The translations under genes were made by a program, and so were the position numbers. A DNA stretch of 19,409 nucleotides from Alphaproteobacteria bacterium. Its GTDB lineage: Bacteria > Pseudomonadota > Alphaproteobacteria > UBA2136 > UBA6156. The notes below the pieces were generated by a model, which did no database searches, was not told where the DNA came from, and saw nothing but the letters and a program-made list of their open reading frames with translations. The stretch is from the NCBI GenBank assembly GCA_027489415.1, contig JAIXZU010000132.1:1-19409 (forward strand). The letters are read 5' to 3'. Positions 1 to 6,948 of the stretch are shown one piece after another (the stretch's first letter is position 1; the number at the start of each line of letters is the position of its first letter).

Positions 1-1
1 C

Positions 2-1144
2 ATCGCCAAAGGCGTTAAACTCAAGTGCCCCCTCATGGTCACTCCGGGAAGCGAGCAAGTGCACCAAACCATCAAGCGGGACGGCCAACTCGAAAAACTC
101 GAAAAACTCGGCGCCGTCGTCCTCTCCAACGCCTGCGGCCCCTGCATCGGCCAATGGAAGCGGGACGACGTCAAGGAAGGCACGCCCAACTCCATCATCA
201 GCTCCTACAACCGTAACTTCCCGAAACGGAACGATGGCTTCGCCAGCACCTGCTCCTTCATCGCCAGCCCGGAAACCGTTCTGGCCTACGCCGTCTTTGG
301 CCGCCTGGACCTCGACCCCTTCAACACGCCAGTAGAAGCCGCGGACGGCACAACCTTCCTGCTGCGCGCCCCCGGTGAAGTGGATGAAGTCCCCGCCAAG
401 GGCTTCGTCCCGGATGAAGTCGGCTACGCCGGTCCCAAGGCAGGCACCCAGCCGGAAGTTCAGGTCGCTAGCGGCTCGGACCGCTTGCAAGTCCTCGCCC
501 CGTTCCCGAAATGGGACGGTAAGGACTACGCAAACCTGCCCCTCCTCATCAAAGTGAAGGGCAAATGCACGACGGACCACATCTCCCCCGCAGGCCCATG
601 GCTCAAATACCGCGGTCACTTGGATAACATCTCCAACAACATGTACCTCGGCGCCGTCAACGCCTTCACCGGCGTACCTGGCAAAACCACCAACGTGGTA
701 ACCGGTGCGGAAGGCACACCGGCGGACATCGCCCGTCAGTACTACATGGACAACAACCAAGGCTGGGTCTTTGTCGGAGACCAGAACGTCGGTGAAGGTT
801 CATCCCGTGAGCACGCCGCCATGTCCCCGCGCTGGATGGGTTGCCGCGTCGCCATCGCCCGTAGCTTCGCGCGTATTCACCACACCAACCTCAAAAAGCA
901 GGGCATCCTCCCGCTGGTGTTTGAAAACCCGCAGGACTACGACCTCATCGAGGCCACCGACCGCTTCGCCTTCCACAACCTGAAGGACCTCAAACCCGGC
1001 AGCAAGGTCACCTGCACGGTAACCCACGCGGACGGCTCCACGGTGGACATCCTCCTCAACCATACCTTCAATAACGAGCAACTGGTGTGGTTCCGCGAAG
1101 GCTCCGCCCTCAACGCCCTGAAGGTCAGCCAGAAGGCGGCTTAA
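2..1144 (+). CDS. Aconitate hydratase, mitochondrial type, C-terminal part (5' end outside window)
   Basis: Aconitase isomerises citrate to isocitrate through cis-aconitate in the TCA cycle, using a 4Fe-4S cluster. The open frame enters from the left edge and gives 380 residues. NACGPCIGQW carries two of the three cluster-binding cysteines; the third would lie upstream of the window. The swivel domain follows, with KGKCTTDHISPAGPWLK, HLDNISNNMYLGA, the substrate-binding and catalytic loop GEGSSREHAA, and SFARIHHTNLKKQG. These segments, NSIISSYNRNFPKRND and the ending LLNHTFNNEQLVWFREGSALN match the mitochondrial ACO2-type subfamily as I remember it, rather than the AcnA/IRP1 type usual in Alphaproteobacteria. 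No frameshift is visible. A strong hairpin terminator follows the stop. Family call is firm; the subfamily call rests on recalled motifs. Confidence 0.95.
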   Translation: MAKGVKLKCPLMVTPGSEQVHQTIKRDGQLEKLEKLGAVVLSNACGPCIGQWKRDDVKEGTPNSIISSYNRNFPKRNDGFASTCSFIASPETVLAYAVFGRLDLDPFNTPVEAADGTTFLLRAPGEVDEVPAKGFVPDEVGYAGPKAGTQPEVQVASGSDRLQVLAPFPKWDGKDYANLPLLIKVKGKCTTDHISPAGPWLKYRGHLDNISNNMYLGAVNAFTGVPGKTTNVVTGAEGTPADIARQYYMDNNQGWVFVGDQNVGEGSSREHAAMSPRWMGCRVAIARSFARIHHTNLKKQGILPLVFENPQDYDLIEATDRFAFHNLKDLKPGSKVTCTVTHADGSTVDILLNHTFNNEQLVWFREGSALNALKVSQKAA

Positions 1145-1161
1145 TCCGTCTCACGGCACAA

Positions 1162-1189
1162 AAAAGGCGGCCCGTCAGGGCCGCCTTTT
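1162..1189. terminator. Bidirectional intrinsic terminator
   Basis: GGCGGCCC (1166-1173) pairs with GGGCCGCC (1178-1185) around a GTCA loop. There are five A's before and four T's after it, so it can end the aconitase transcript on plus and the small-gene transcript on minus, which converge here. Confidence 0.85.
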
Positions 1190-1191
1190 CG

Positions 1192-1353
1192 TTACTTGCT
1201 CTTGGGCCGAATACCCATCGTTGTATAACCACGCTGCTGGGTAATCTCCTTGCCCTTCTGCGCGTCTCTCGCCATCTGGTCACGCATCTGGCCACCCCGT
1301 GTCATAGGCTTGCCAAAAGCCTGCTTATTGTCTTTGAACCACGATTTCGACAT
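1192..1353 (-). CDS. Small basic protein of unknown function (53 aa)
   Basis: The protein begins MSKSWFKDNKQAFGKP and ends TTMGIRPKSK. It is rich in Lys, Arg, Gln and Met and has no signal peptide or membrane segment. A strong ribosome binding site (GAGGAG, 7 bases before ATG) precedes it. It starts 15 bases after the stop of the 179-residue gene on the same strand and ends at a hairpin terminator, so the two probably form an operon. I do not recognise a family. The charge could suit nucleic-acid binding, but that is a guess. The ribosome binding site, operon spacing and terminator argue that it is real. Confidence 0.6.
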   Translation of the reverse strand: MSKSWFKDNKQAFGKPMTRGGQMRDQMARDAQKGKEITQQRGYTTMGIRPKSK

Positions 1354-1368
1354 TGTCAGTCTCCTCTC

Positions 1369-1908
1369 TCAGGAACCATGAACCAGAAGGAACGGTGGAA
1401 TGCCGAACTTGCGGCATACCGTCATTGTGTGCTGCACATCAGCCGGGGTCATTTTCCGCGCCAGCTTTACATATTGCTGGGTGTGGAAAAAATCGTCGGT
1501 CAGGTCGGGGTCGTCCTCAATATCCTTCAAAAGGCTCTCCATATCGGCAACGTACTCCCGAATAACCTGCGCCAACAACGTATCGTCGGGCAGCTCATTG
1601 GCGGTCAGGTCAAACCGGCTCAACACATCATAGGTCGGTTCATTCTCTTCAAAATGATACATATACCAGCCAGCCACCACATGCTCGGCCGTCAGGTGCG
1701 TGTCCAGCTTCTGCTTTACCAGCGCCGCCTCAATATCAGCGGGCATGGGTGGCTCCAAGCCGGGAAAAACCTCCTCGCACAAAGTCATCGCCAGCCGCAC
1801 TTTCAGCTCGTGGCTGGCCGCAACAGGGTAATCCTCAAGCTTCGCTGTCTCACGAATCATGCCAAGGATGTTCCCGCGCGAAAATTCTTCAGGTTGGCTC
1901 AATGTCAT
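1369..1908 (-). CDS. Hypothetical acidic protein (179 aa)
   Basis: I chose the start MTLSQPEEF because GAGGAG lies 7 bases upstream; the open frame continues 32 codons further but with no ribosome binding site. The product is acidic and probably helical and cytosolic, with stretches such as HFEENEP and DIEDDPDLTDDF, a few Cys, and no signal peptide or membrane helix. The C-terminal part (LARKMTPADVQHTMTVCRKFGIPPFLL) looks like a folded helical unit. I recognise no family. The same ribosome-binding context (GAGGAGAC) precedes the 53-residue gene downstream, and the two are probably cotranscribed. Confidence 0.6.
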   Translation of the reverse strand: MTLSQPEEFSRGNILGMIRETAKLEDYPVAASHELKVRLAMTLCEEVFPGLEPPMPADIEAALVKQKLDTHLTAEHVVAGWYMYHFEENEPTYDVLSRFDLTANELPDDTLLAQVIREYVADMESLLKDIEDDPDLTDDFFHTQQYVKLARKMTPADVQHTMTVCRKFGIPPFLLVHGS

Positions 1909-2017
1909 GCTCGTCTCCTCAAAGCTGAAACATGGGAAAAAAGGGGATGAATCGACAGCAAAGCGTCTAAGCCCAATCTTATATACGCAAATCAAACCGT
2001 ACACACCAAAAAAAACA

Positions 2018-2038
2018 GGCGGCCCGAAGGCCGCCTTT
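2018..2038 (-). terminator. Intrinsic terminator of the 93-aa gene
   Basis: GGCGGCC (2018-2024) pairs with GGCCGCC (2029-2035) around CGAA. On the minus strand it is followed by a run of eight T's, directly after the stop of the minus-strand gene at 2047. Confidence 0.8.
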
Positions 2039-2046
2039 CGATGATG

Positions 2047-2328
2047 TTACAGCCGTGCTGCCTGCAACGTCTCCATGCCGAAGTTCAGCGCCACGGGCGC
2101 GGAGTCCCCCTTGCGGAGCTCCTCCCGAATCGCCTTGGCATAGGCCTCGCGGTGCCGCGAAACCTGCGTGTTCTTCAGGCTGTCGATATAGTCCTCGACC
2201 GTCTGAATATGCGGGTTCGCCACCGCCTGCCTGCCGTTACCCAGCTGGTTGGTCGTCTGCGTCGCCGCATAGCCGGCAGCGAGCATCTTGACGAGCGAGT
2301 CTTCAGGCTTGAACGAAGTGGAATGCAT
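2047..2328 (-). CDS. Hypothetical small protein (93 aa)
   Basis: The protein begins MHSTSFKPEDSLVKML and has a ribosome binding site GGGGA about 9 bases upstream. It is soluble, with no signal peptide, membrane helix or recognisable motif. The middle is Gln/Asn/Thr-rich (ATQTTNQLGNGRQ) and is followed by a charged helix (HREAYAKAIREELRKGD). It has its own terminator and a plausible sigma70-type promoter at 2396-2424, so it is probably monocistronic. Its function is unknown to me. Confidence 0.55.
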   Translation of the reverse strand: MHSTSFKPEDSLVKMLAAGYAATQTTNQLGNGRQAVANPHIQTVEDYIDSLKNTQVSRHREAYAKAIREELRKGDSAPVALNFGMETLQAARL

Positions 2329-2395
2329 TGGTGTTTCCCCGTTAAAATTAGGCTTGCGCCTTGGTGTTTCATAAAGCTACGTATTGAGCCCGCCC

Positions 2396-2424
2396 TCTCT
2401 ACACCAAACCCACCCTTAAGTCAA
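2396..2424 (-). promoter_or_regulatory. Putative sigma70-type promoter for the 93-aa gene
   Basis: On the minus strand TTGACT (2424-2419), a 17-base spacer and TAGAGA (2401-2396) fit a sigma70 promoter, giving a leader of about 65 bases. A 10-base palindrome AAGTATACTT lies just upstream at 2427-2436. Confidence 0.4.
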
Positions 2425-2451
2425 AAAGTATACTTAATTTATTTCCGGAAC

Positions 2452-2474
2452 AAAAAAGCCGCCCACAAGGCGGC
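2452..2474 (-). terminator. Intrinsic terminator after rimM
   Basis: GCCGCC (2458-2463) pairs with GGCGGC (2469-2474), followed on the minus strand by six T's. It lies 17 bases after the rimM stop, so the rpsP-rimM transcript ends here. Confidence 0.8.
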
Positions 2475-2490
2475 GTTTCGCTTGGCAGCA

Positions 2491-2985
2491 CTAGAGTTTG
2501 AGGATCTCCAACCCCAGCTCGGTCACCTGCAAAGTTTCACCAATCACCACAAACTCATCTTCAATCGGCAGAACTTTCAATCCGTCCAAGGTTTCAACCT
2601 CCAACGCAGGCCCCCCCGGCAGGTCCACAATCGCCGCCACCACGCCCAGGCTCTTGCCATCCAGCCCCAGCACCGGCTCACCCACCAGCTCGTCAAGGTA
2701 AACCTCGTCATCCACTTCAGGGAAGCGCTCACGCTCAAGGTAAACCCCCAGCCCGTGCAGCCCTTCGGCTTGCTCAACCGTGGTAATGCCCTCAATCGCC
2801 AGTGCCAGCAGGCCCTGTCCAGCGGTTTGCCACTTGGTCACCTTCAGCTTCCGGCCCTCTTTGGTCACCAGCGGTCCGGCGTCCATCAGCATGTCATAAT
2901 CATCCAGCTTGATGTTCGCCTTCACCAAGCCCTTCAATCCATGGGGGCCCTTCAGGGCCCCCACAAAAACAAGCTTTTCAGCCAT
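2491..2985 (-). CDS. rimM: Ribosome maturation factor RimM
   Basis: RimM binds ribosomal protein uS19 and helps mature the 3' domain (head) of the 30S subunit. The 164-residue length is typical. The N-terminal RimM barrel begins LVFVGALKGPHGLKGLVK, and the PRC-barrel half contains the family signature YLDELVGEPVLGLDGKSLG followed by GPALEVETLDGLKVLPIEDEFV. The start codon is one base after the rpsP stop, so translation is probably coupled and the start is secure. A terminator follows at once. The usual partners trmD and rplS are therefore absent from this transcript. Confidence 0.95.
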   Translation of the reverse strand: MAEKLVFVGALKGPHGLKGLVKANIKLDDYDMLMDAGPLVTKEGRKLKVTKWQTAGQGLLALAIEGITTVEQAEGLHGLGVYLERERFPEVDDEVYLDELVGEPVLGLDGKSLGVVAAIVDLPGGPALEVETLDGLKVLPIEDEFVVIGETLQVTELGLEILKL

Positions 2986-2986
2986 G

Positions 2987-3493
2987 TTACGCAGCCGGAG
3001 CTTCTTCAGCAGCCGGGGCTTCAGCAGGCGCGGCAGCGGCAGCAGCAGCGGCTTCAGCTTCGGCCTTCTTGGCAGCTTCTTCAGCAGCCTTGGCTTCGGC
3101 AGCGGCTTTCTTGGCAGCTTCGGCTTCAGCAGCGGCGGCAGCAGCGGCCTTCAGCTCTTCGCCTTTGGCCTTTTTGGCGTCAACCAGCGCAGCAACCTTA
3201 ATGCGGCGGGCCTTACGCTCGGTCAGGTCTTTACGCACAGCCTCGGGGCCAACGTTGTGCTTCACCAGCAGGCGGGCAACCACGTCGGTCACTTGGGCGC
3301 CACGGCCAACCCAGAACTCAACGCGCTCGGCATCAAGCTGGAAGGGCACTTCCTGGCCACGGGCCTTCGGCGCGTAAAAACCAACGCGCTCAATAAACTT
3401 ACCATCACGGCTTTCGCGGCTGTCAGCAACAACAATGCTGTAAATCGGCAGTTTCTTACGGCCACCACGGGCAAGGCGAATCTTAACGGACAT
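2987..3493 (-). CDS. rpsP: 30S ribosomal protein bS16 with long Ala-rich tail
   Basis: bS16 is an early-assembling 30S protein. Residues 1-80 hold the core: [38 protein letters not shown], then the [16 protein letters not shown] segment. From about residue 108 the protein runs into a roughly 60-residue tail made almost only of Ala, Glu, Lys and Pro (repeats like [16 protein letters not shown]), which should form a charged helix or stay disordered. Similar tails are common on alphaproteobacterial bS16. The ribosome binding site is weak (TTGAG close to the ATG). It is followed without a gap by rimM. Confidence 0.97.
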   Translation of the reverse strand: MSVKIRLARGGRKKLPIYSIVVADSRESRDGKFIERVGFYAPKARGQEVPFQLDAERVEFWVGRGAQVTDVVARLLVKHNVGPEAVRKDLTERKARRIKVAALVDAKKAKGEELKAAAAAAAEAEAAKKAAAEAKAAEEAAKKAEAEAAAAAAAAPAEAPAAEEAPAA

Positions 3494-3754
3494 ATCTCAA
3501 TCTTTCATGTGCGGAAGGGGTTAACCTCCCTGTGTGTATATCTCAGGCCTCAAAGGGGCCTGCCTCCCGAACCATTCGGGAACCGGCTGTGACATTCAAA
3601 AAATCTCTCAACCGGCGGGTTGCGGGTACCATGCTTGGCACGCACAACATCCGCCGTATAACCCACCCCCACCACCCTGTAAAGCCCCTTGTAATCCCAA
3701 ACAAACTCCACCATAACCTATCCATCCCAACCGGCCACCGAAAGGACCGCCGCC
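3494..3754. other. Intergenic region between divergent rpsP and the 88-aa gene
   Basis: It holds the rpsP leader and the promoter region of the plus-strand small gene. Two small adjacent hairpins are visible: CAGGCC/GGCCTG (3544-3549, 3557-3562) and CCCGAA/TTCGGG (3566-3571, 3575-3580). They could shape the rpsP mRNA leader. I see no convincing promoter match. Confidence 0.35.
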
Positions 3755-4021
3755 ATGAACACCTTCACAGTCCATTCCTTCAAAACCAAAACCACGTTCA
3801 AACTGAACGTGGAAGGCGAAACCCTCGTCTCGATCGAAGCCCGCACCCGCGGCAAGGAGCCCCAGCTCCACACCGCCATCGGCAAGGACGTCCCGATCGA
3901 AAACACGCTCTTCCGCATTGGCGGCAACTGGCGCTCGGTCCCCTCGAACGACCCCGCCGTCCGCAGCGTCTTGGAGGAAATGTTCAACACCATCCGCGCC
4001 CCGGCGGTGGACTACGCCTGA
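3755..4021 (+). CDS. Hypothetical small protein (88 aa)
   Basis: The protein begins MNTFTVHSFKTKTTFKLNV and has no signal peptide or membrane helix. A ribosome binding site GAAAGGA precedes the ATG by about 9 bases, and an intrinsic terminator follows, so it is a self-contained unit. The alternating pattern of the first 40 residues suggests beta strands, and VRSVLEEMFNTIR near the end suggests one helix. I recognise no family. It lies between rpsP and ffh but on the opposite strand, splitting a gene group that is usually collinear. Confidence 0.65.
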   Translation: MNTFTVHSFKTKTTFKLNVEGETLVSIEARTRGKEPQLHTAIGKDVPIENTLFRIGGNWRSVPSNDPAVRSVLEEMFNTIRAPAVDYA

Positions 4022-4047
4022 CCATCACCTCCCATCCACCAACGAAA

Positions 4048-4071
4048 AACCCGGCATCAGCCGGGTTTTTT
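4048..4071 (+). terminator. Intrinsic terminator of the 88-aa gene
   Basis: AACCCGGC (4048-4055) pairs with GCCGGGTT (4060-4067) around ATCA, and the 3' arm runs into six T's (4066-4071). Confidence 0.9.
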
Positions 4072-4117
4072 GCGGCGCGCAGCGCCGTCTCTCAGGAATC
4101 CGCCAGCGGGATGCTAC

Positions 4118-4202
4118 AAACGGTCATTCCGGTGCTTTTTGGCAGGGCGCCGAATACAAATGAAGTATTTCAGACCTGCCAAAAAGTGACGGATGGCCGT
4201 TT
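4118..4202. repeat. 85-base imperfect palindrome abutting the ffh stop
   Basis: The outer arms are 4118-4146 and 4175-4202, with a perfect 12-base core CTTTTTGGCAGG (4135-4146) against CCTGCCAAAAAG (4175-4186). The loop has its own small stem, AATAC (4153-4157) with GTATT (4165-4169). Several imperfect positions become G-U pairs only when read as plus-strand RNA. The right arm overlaps the ffh stop codon. There is no T run, so it is not a standard terminator. Confidence 0.7.
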
Positions 4203-5530
4203 TAGCGCCCGCCCTTAAGCATTTGCGCCAACTTCCCGCTTTTCATCATTTTGGTCATTTTATTCATCTGCTCATGCATCTTCACCACCTTGTTCACCTC
4301 CTGCACCGTCAGCCCGCACCCTTTCGCAATCCGTATCCGCCGCTTGGCATTCAGAATCAACGGGTTTCTGCGCTCTTCCTTGGTCATGGAATCTATCACC
4401 GCAATCTGCCGCACAATCACCTTGTCATCCACCTTGCTCGGGTCAATCTTGCCCTTCAACGCGCCCATTCCCGGCAGCATGTCCAGCATGCCTGCCATGC
4501 CACCCATTTTCTTCATCATCAGCATCTGTTTTTTCAGGTCGTTCATGTCCAGTGCTTTACCGGACATCATCTTCTTCTCCAAACTCGCCCCGTCCTCGGT
4601 GCTCGCCGCCGCCTGCATTTTCTGCACCAGCGCCACCACATCCCCTTGGCCTAAAATCCGTCCGGCCAAACCATCGGGCCTGAAGGCTTCCAGCGCCCCT
4701 ACAGCCTCACCAACCCCAAGGTAAATAATTGGCACACCGGTAATAAACCGCATGGAAAGCGCCGCGCCACCGCGCGCATCACCATCCATCCGCGTCAGCA
4801 CCAACCCCGTCAACGCAATCCGCTCATGGAAGGCTTTCGCCACTTCCACCGCCACCTGACCAGTCTGGCCATCCGCCACCAGCAAACTCGCCGCAGGCTT
4901 CACAAGGTCACGTACCTTCTCAAGCTCCAGCATCAGGTTCTCATCCACCGCAAGGCGGCCTGCCGTGTCCACAATCAGCACGTCTACACTGTGCTTTTTC
5001 GCCTCCGCCATCGCCGCTTTCGCCCGCACCATCACATCCATGCTGTCGTGCGTAAAGCTCATGGCCCCGGTCTTCTCGGCCAGAATCGCCAGCTGCTCAA
5101 TCGCCGCAGGCCGGTACACGTCAAGGCTCGCCAGCATCACCCGCTTCTTTTGCGTCTCCGCCAGCATCTTCGCCAATTTGCCACTGGTGGTGGTCTTACC
5201 ACCGCCCTGCAAACCGCACATCAAAATCACTGCAGGCGGCGCCACATTCAGCGTCAGCGGTGCCGCTTCACCCAGCAAATCCACCAGCGCATCGTAAACA
5301 ATTTTCACCACCTGCTGGCCGGGGTTGGCACCTTTCAGCACGGCCTCACCAACGGCGTCCGCCCGCACTTTGGCCATCAGGTGCTTAATCGCGGGCAGGG
5401 CCACATCGGCCTCAAGCAGGCTCACGCGCAGGTCGCGCAGTGCGGCATCCACATCCGCTTCGGTCAGCAGCCCTTTGCCTGTTAAACTGGCAAGTGCTTT
5501 ACCAAGTTTTTCTTGAATGAATTCCAGCAT
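4202..5530 (-). CDS. ffh: Signal recognition particle GTPase Ffh (SRP54)
   Basis: Ffh binds 4.5S RNA and signal peptides and delivers translating ribosomes to FtsY at the inner membrane. The 442 residues run as N domain (1-95), G domain with P-loop GLQGGGKTTT (106-115), DTAGR (188-192) and TRMDGDARGG (246-255), then the Met-rich M domain from about 315 (KKQMLMMKKMGGMAGMLDML). The RNA-binding helix-turn-helix is RRIRIAKGCGLTVQEVN (397-413). Two small deviations: Gly where the P-loop usually has Ala or Ser, and Cys405 where Ser is common. The start follows a purine-rich stretch (GGACGGGGG). It lies upstream of rpsP on the same strand, but an opposite-strand gene and terminator lie between. Confidence 0.97.
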   Translation of the reverse strand: MLEFIQEKLGKALASLTGKGLLTEADVDAALRDLRVSLLEADVALPAIKHLMAKVRADAVGEAVLKGANPGQQVVKIVYDALVDLLGEAAPLTLNVAPPAVILMCGLQGGGKTTTSGKLAKMLAETQKKRVMLASLDVYRPAAIEQLAILAEKTGAMSFTHDSMDVMVRAKAAMAEAKKHSVDVLIVDTAGRLAVDENLMLELEKVRDLVKPAASLLVADGQTGQVAVEVAKAFHERIALTGLVLTRMDGDARGGAALSMRFITGVPIIYLGVGEAVGALEAFRPDGLAGRILGQGDVVALVQKMQAAASTEDGASLEKKMMSGKALDMNDLKKQMLMMKKMGGMAGMLDMLPGMGALKGKIDPSKVDDKVIVRQIAVIDSMTKEERRNPLILNAKRRIRIAKGCGLTVQEVNKVVKMHEQMNKMTKMMKSGKLAQMLKGGR

Positions 5531-5599
5531 CTTCAGCCCCCGTCCTTACGTGTTGCTGTAACTCCTAGCAAGTCTGGAACCAAACGTCCAGCCGCACGG

Positions 5600-5628
5600 T
5601 TGTCGCATCACTGTTCAAAGAGTATAAC
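5600..5628 (+). promoter_or_regulatory. Sigma70-type promoter placing transcription start at the ATG of the TPR-like gene
   Basis: TTGTCG (5600-5605), a 17-base spacer and TATAAC (5623-5628). The expected start, about 7 bases on, falls on the A of the ATG at 5635. No ribosome binding site is present, which fits a leaderless mRNA. Confidence 0.5.
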
Positions 5629-5648
5629 CAACACATGTCCGGAACAAA
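5621..5648 (-). promoter_or_regulatory. Possible ffh promoter
   Basis: On the minus strand TTTGTT (5648-5643), 16 bases and TATACT (5626-5621). It overlaps the divergent promoter of the plus-strand gene, so the two could compete. The -35 match is weak. Confidence 0.3.
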
Positions 5649-6546
5649 AAACACAATCCGACTTCTCCTCTGCCTGGTTCCTTGGTTCCTCGGTTCCTTG
5701 GTTCCTCTATCCCATGCCGTCACCGTCGGCCCGCTGGACGGCAAAGCCGGCCCCAGCCTCAAACCGCTTGCCGTGCCGGACGCCACCCTGCACGTCGAAG
5801 AACTGCCCGACACCGGCTTCCCCAAAGCACTGGAAAAACTCGGAGACCTCCCCTCCGCCGCTTTAGAATGGCAGCGCCTCGCCCACAAGGCCCACGGTCA
5901 GGAACGCGAAGAAGCCCTCACCAATGCCGCCCGCCTGAACATCGCCATGGAGCGCCCCGCCGTCGCCGTCGCCATCATCACCGAACTCCTCACCGAAAAC
6001 CCCACCAGCGCCTACGCACCGGAGGCCCTCTACCACATCTCCACCGGCCCCAATTCTGCCGCCCAGTCGGATGCTCTCCGTCAGCTCTCGGAAAAATTTA
6101 AAGGCAACCCATGGGCCACCGCCGCCCAGCTGCACGACGTCTGGCAACAAGCCGAAACCAAAGGCAAAATCACCCAAACCTACGGCCTGCCCCAAGCCGA
6201 AGAACTCAAAACCCGCATCAAAAAATTGCGCAGTGCCCAACAACAAAAAGTCGCCAAAGCGGGCGCCATCGGCGTCATGCTCCCCGGTGCGGGCCATGCC
6301 TTTGCGGGCAACATTCCACAGGGCCTCACCGTCTTCATTGTCTGGTGCCTGTTTACGCTGGCCTTCCTCTCAGCCTGCCGCCACCGCCATTATGCTTACT
6401 CATTCCTGTTCGTCATCCCCGCCGTCGCCCTCTGGCTCACCAGCCCCACCGTCGCCATGCAGATAGTCCGGGACGACACCCACAAAACCCTCCTCAAAAA
6501 CCTCGCCAGCTGGAACGACCTCCGCCCCACCATACCAAATCCGTAA
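5635..6546 (+). CDS. Exported TPR-like protein with C-terminal membrane segments
   Basis: This 303-residue protein has an N-terminal signal peptide with a probable signal peptidase I site after SHA (residue 28). Residues 55-170 are helical and TPR-like (LPSAALEWQRLAHKAHG, NPTSAYAPEALYHIS). A linker leads to the motif LPGAGHAFAGNIPQG (about 216-230), then two hydrophobic segments (about 231-247 and 253-268). The proline-glycine motif before membrane helices resembles small TM2/DUF5683-like modules, so the C-terminus probably sits in the inner membrane with the TPR part in the periplasm. The exact function is unknown. Four tandem octamers lie inside the signal-peptide codons. The four-helix-bundle gene starts 3 bases after the stop. 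Confidence 0.7.
   Translation: MSGTKNTIRLLLCLVPWFLGSLVPLSHAVTVGPLDGKAGPSLKPLAVPDATLHVEELPDTGFPKALEKLGDLPSAALEWQRLAHKAHGQEREEALTNAARLNIAMERPAVAVAIITELLTENPTSAYAPEALYHISTGPNSAAQSDALRQLSEKFKGNPWATAAQLHDVWQQAETKGKITQTYGLPQAEELKTRIKKLRSAQQQKVAKAGAIGVMLPGAGHAFAGNIPQGLTVFIVWCLFTLAFLSACRHRHYAYSFLFVIPAVALWLTSPTVAMQIVRDDTHKTLLKNLASWNDLRPTIPNP
5676..5707 (+). repeat. Tandem octamer array, 4 x GGTTCCTY
   Basis: Four adjacent 8-base units alternate GGTTCCTT and GGTTCCTC without interruption, inside the signal-peptide region of the TPR-like gene. The unit is not a multiple of three, so gain or loss of a unit would shift the reading frame. Confidence 0.85.
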
Positions 6547-6549
6547 ACA

Positions 6550-6918
6550 ATGGCTCTTATTGCTTCAGTTAAGGACTTCAAAGCATTTCAGGAAGCGTAC
6601 CTTCTTGCGGTGGAGTTACGCCCATATTTGAAAAATTTACCTCAAACCGAGCAATACGGAGGTATTGCTGATCAAATGCGCCGCGCCAGTACAGGTATAT
6701 GTGCAAACCTCGCCGAAGGCTTTGGGAAAAATCAGTCGAAGCCAGAACTCCTCAGGTATATCCGCATCGCGCGTGGCTCTGCTCATGAAATGGATCTCTG
6801 GCTTAATTTTGCAGGAGATTTTGGTTATATAGATAAAGAAGTAGTCAACAATTTGCGGACACGCTATGAACACGTATGCAAACTACTTAACGGCTTCGAA
6901 CGCTCCATCACTCAGTAA
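6550..6918 (+). CDS. Four-helix-bundle protein (S23 / 23S rRNA intervening-sequence protein family, Avd-like)
   Basis: The 122 residues match the S23/IVP four-helix-bundle family (TIGR02436): VKDFKAFQEAYLLAVELRPYLKNLP, then the signature DQMRRASTGICANLAEGFGKN and RYIRIARGSAHEMDLWL, and a last helix NNLRTRYEHVCKLLNGF. Relatives occur inside 23S rRNA intervening sequences and as Avd accessory proteins of diversity-generating retroelements, where they form a basic pentameric barrel that binds nucleic acid. No reverse transcriptase, variable repeat or rRNA is near, so this is a stand-alone copy. It starts 3 bases after the previous stop without a ribosome binding site, so translation is probably coupled. 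Its DNA looks more AT-rich, with different codon choice from its neighbours, suggesting transfer. An octamer array covers its stop codon. Confidence 0.88.
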   Translation: MALIASVKDFKAFQEAYLLAVELRPYLKNLPQTEQYGGIADQMRRASTGICANLAEGFGKNQSKPELLRYIRIARGSAHEMDLWLNFAGDFGYIDKEVVNNLRTRYEHVCKLLNGFERSITQ

Positions 6919-6944
6919 CTCAATCACACAATTACTCAATCACT
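6910..6944 (+). repeat. Degenerate tandem octamer array (ACTCAATC type)
   Basis: Four 8-base units (ACTCAGTA, ACTCAATC, ACACAATT, ACTCAATC) plus a partial fifth run across the stop codon of the four-helix-bundle gene and fill nearly the whole gap to ftsY. Confidence 0.75.
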
Positions 6945-6948
6945 TTAT

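Noticed and set aside
1369..1400. Another heptamer array (GAACCAT, GAACCAG) at the end of the 179-aa gene
   Set aside because: Only two similar units; not above chance by eye.
1087..1950. Long plus-strand reading frame opposite the 179-aa and 53-aa genes
   Set aside because: It overlaps the aconitase end, crosses a terminator and is antisense to two genes with good ribosome binding sites.
2041..3201. 386-codon plus-strand frame
   Set aside because: Antisense to the 93-aa gene, rimM and the Ala-rich end of rpsP; its Gln/Leu-rich repeats mirror the rpsP tail codons.
6550..6944. Diversity-generating retroelement around the Avd-like gene
   Set aside because: No reverse transcriptase, template repeat or variable repeat is present on either strand nearby.
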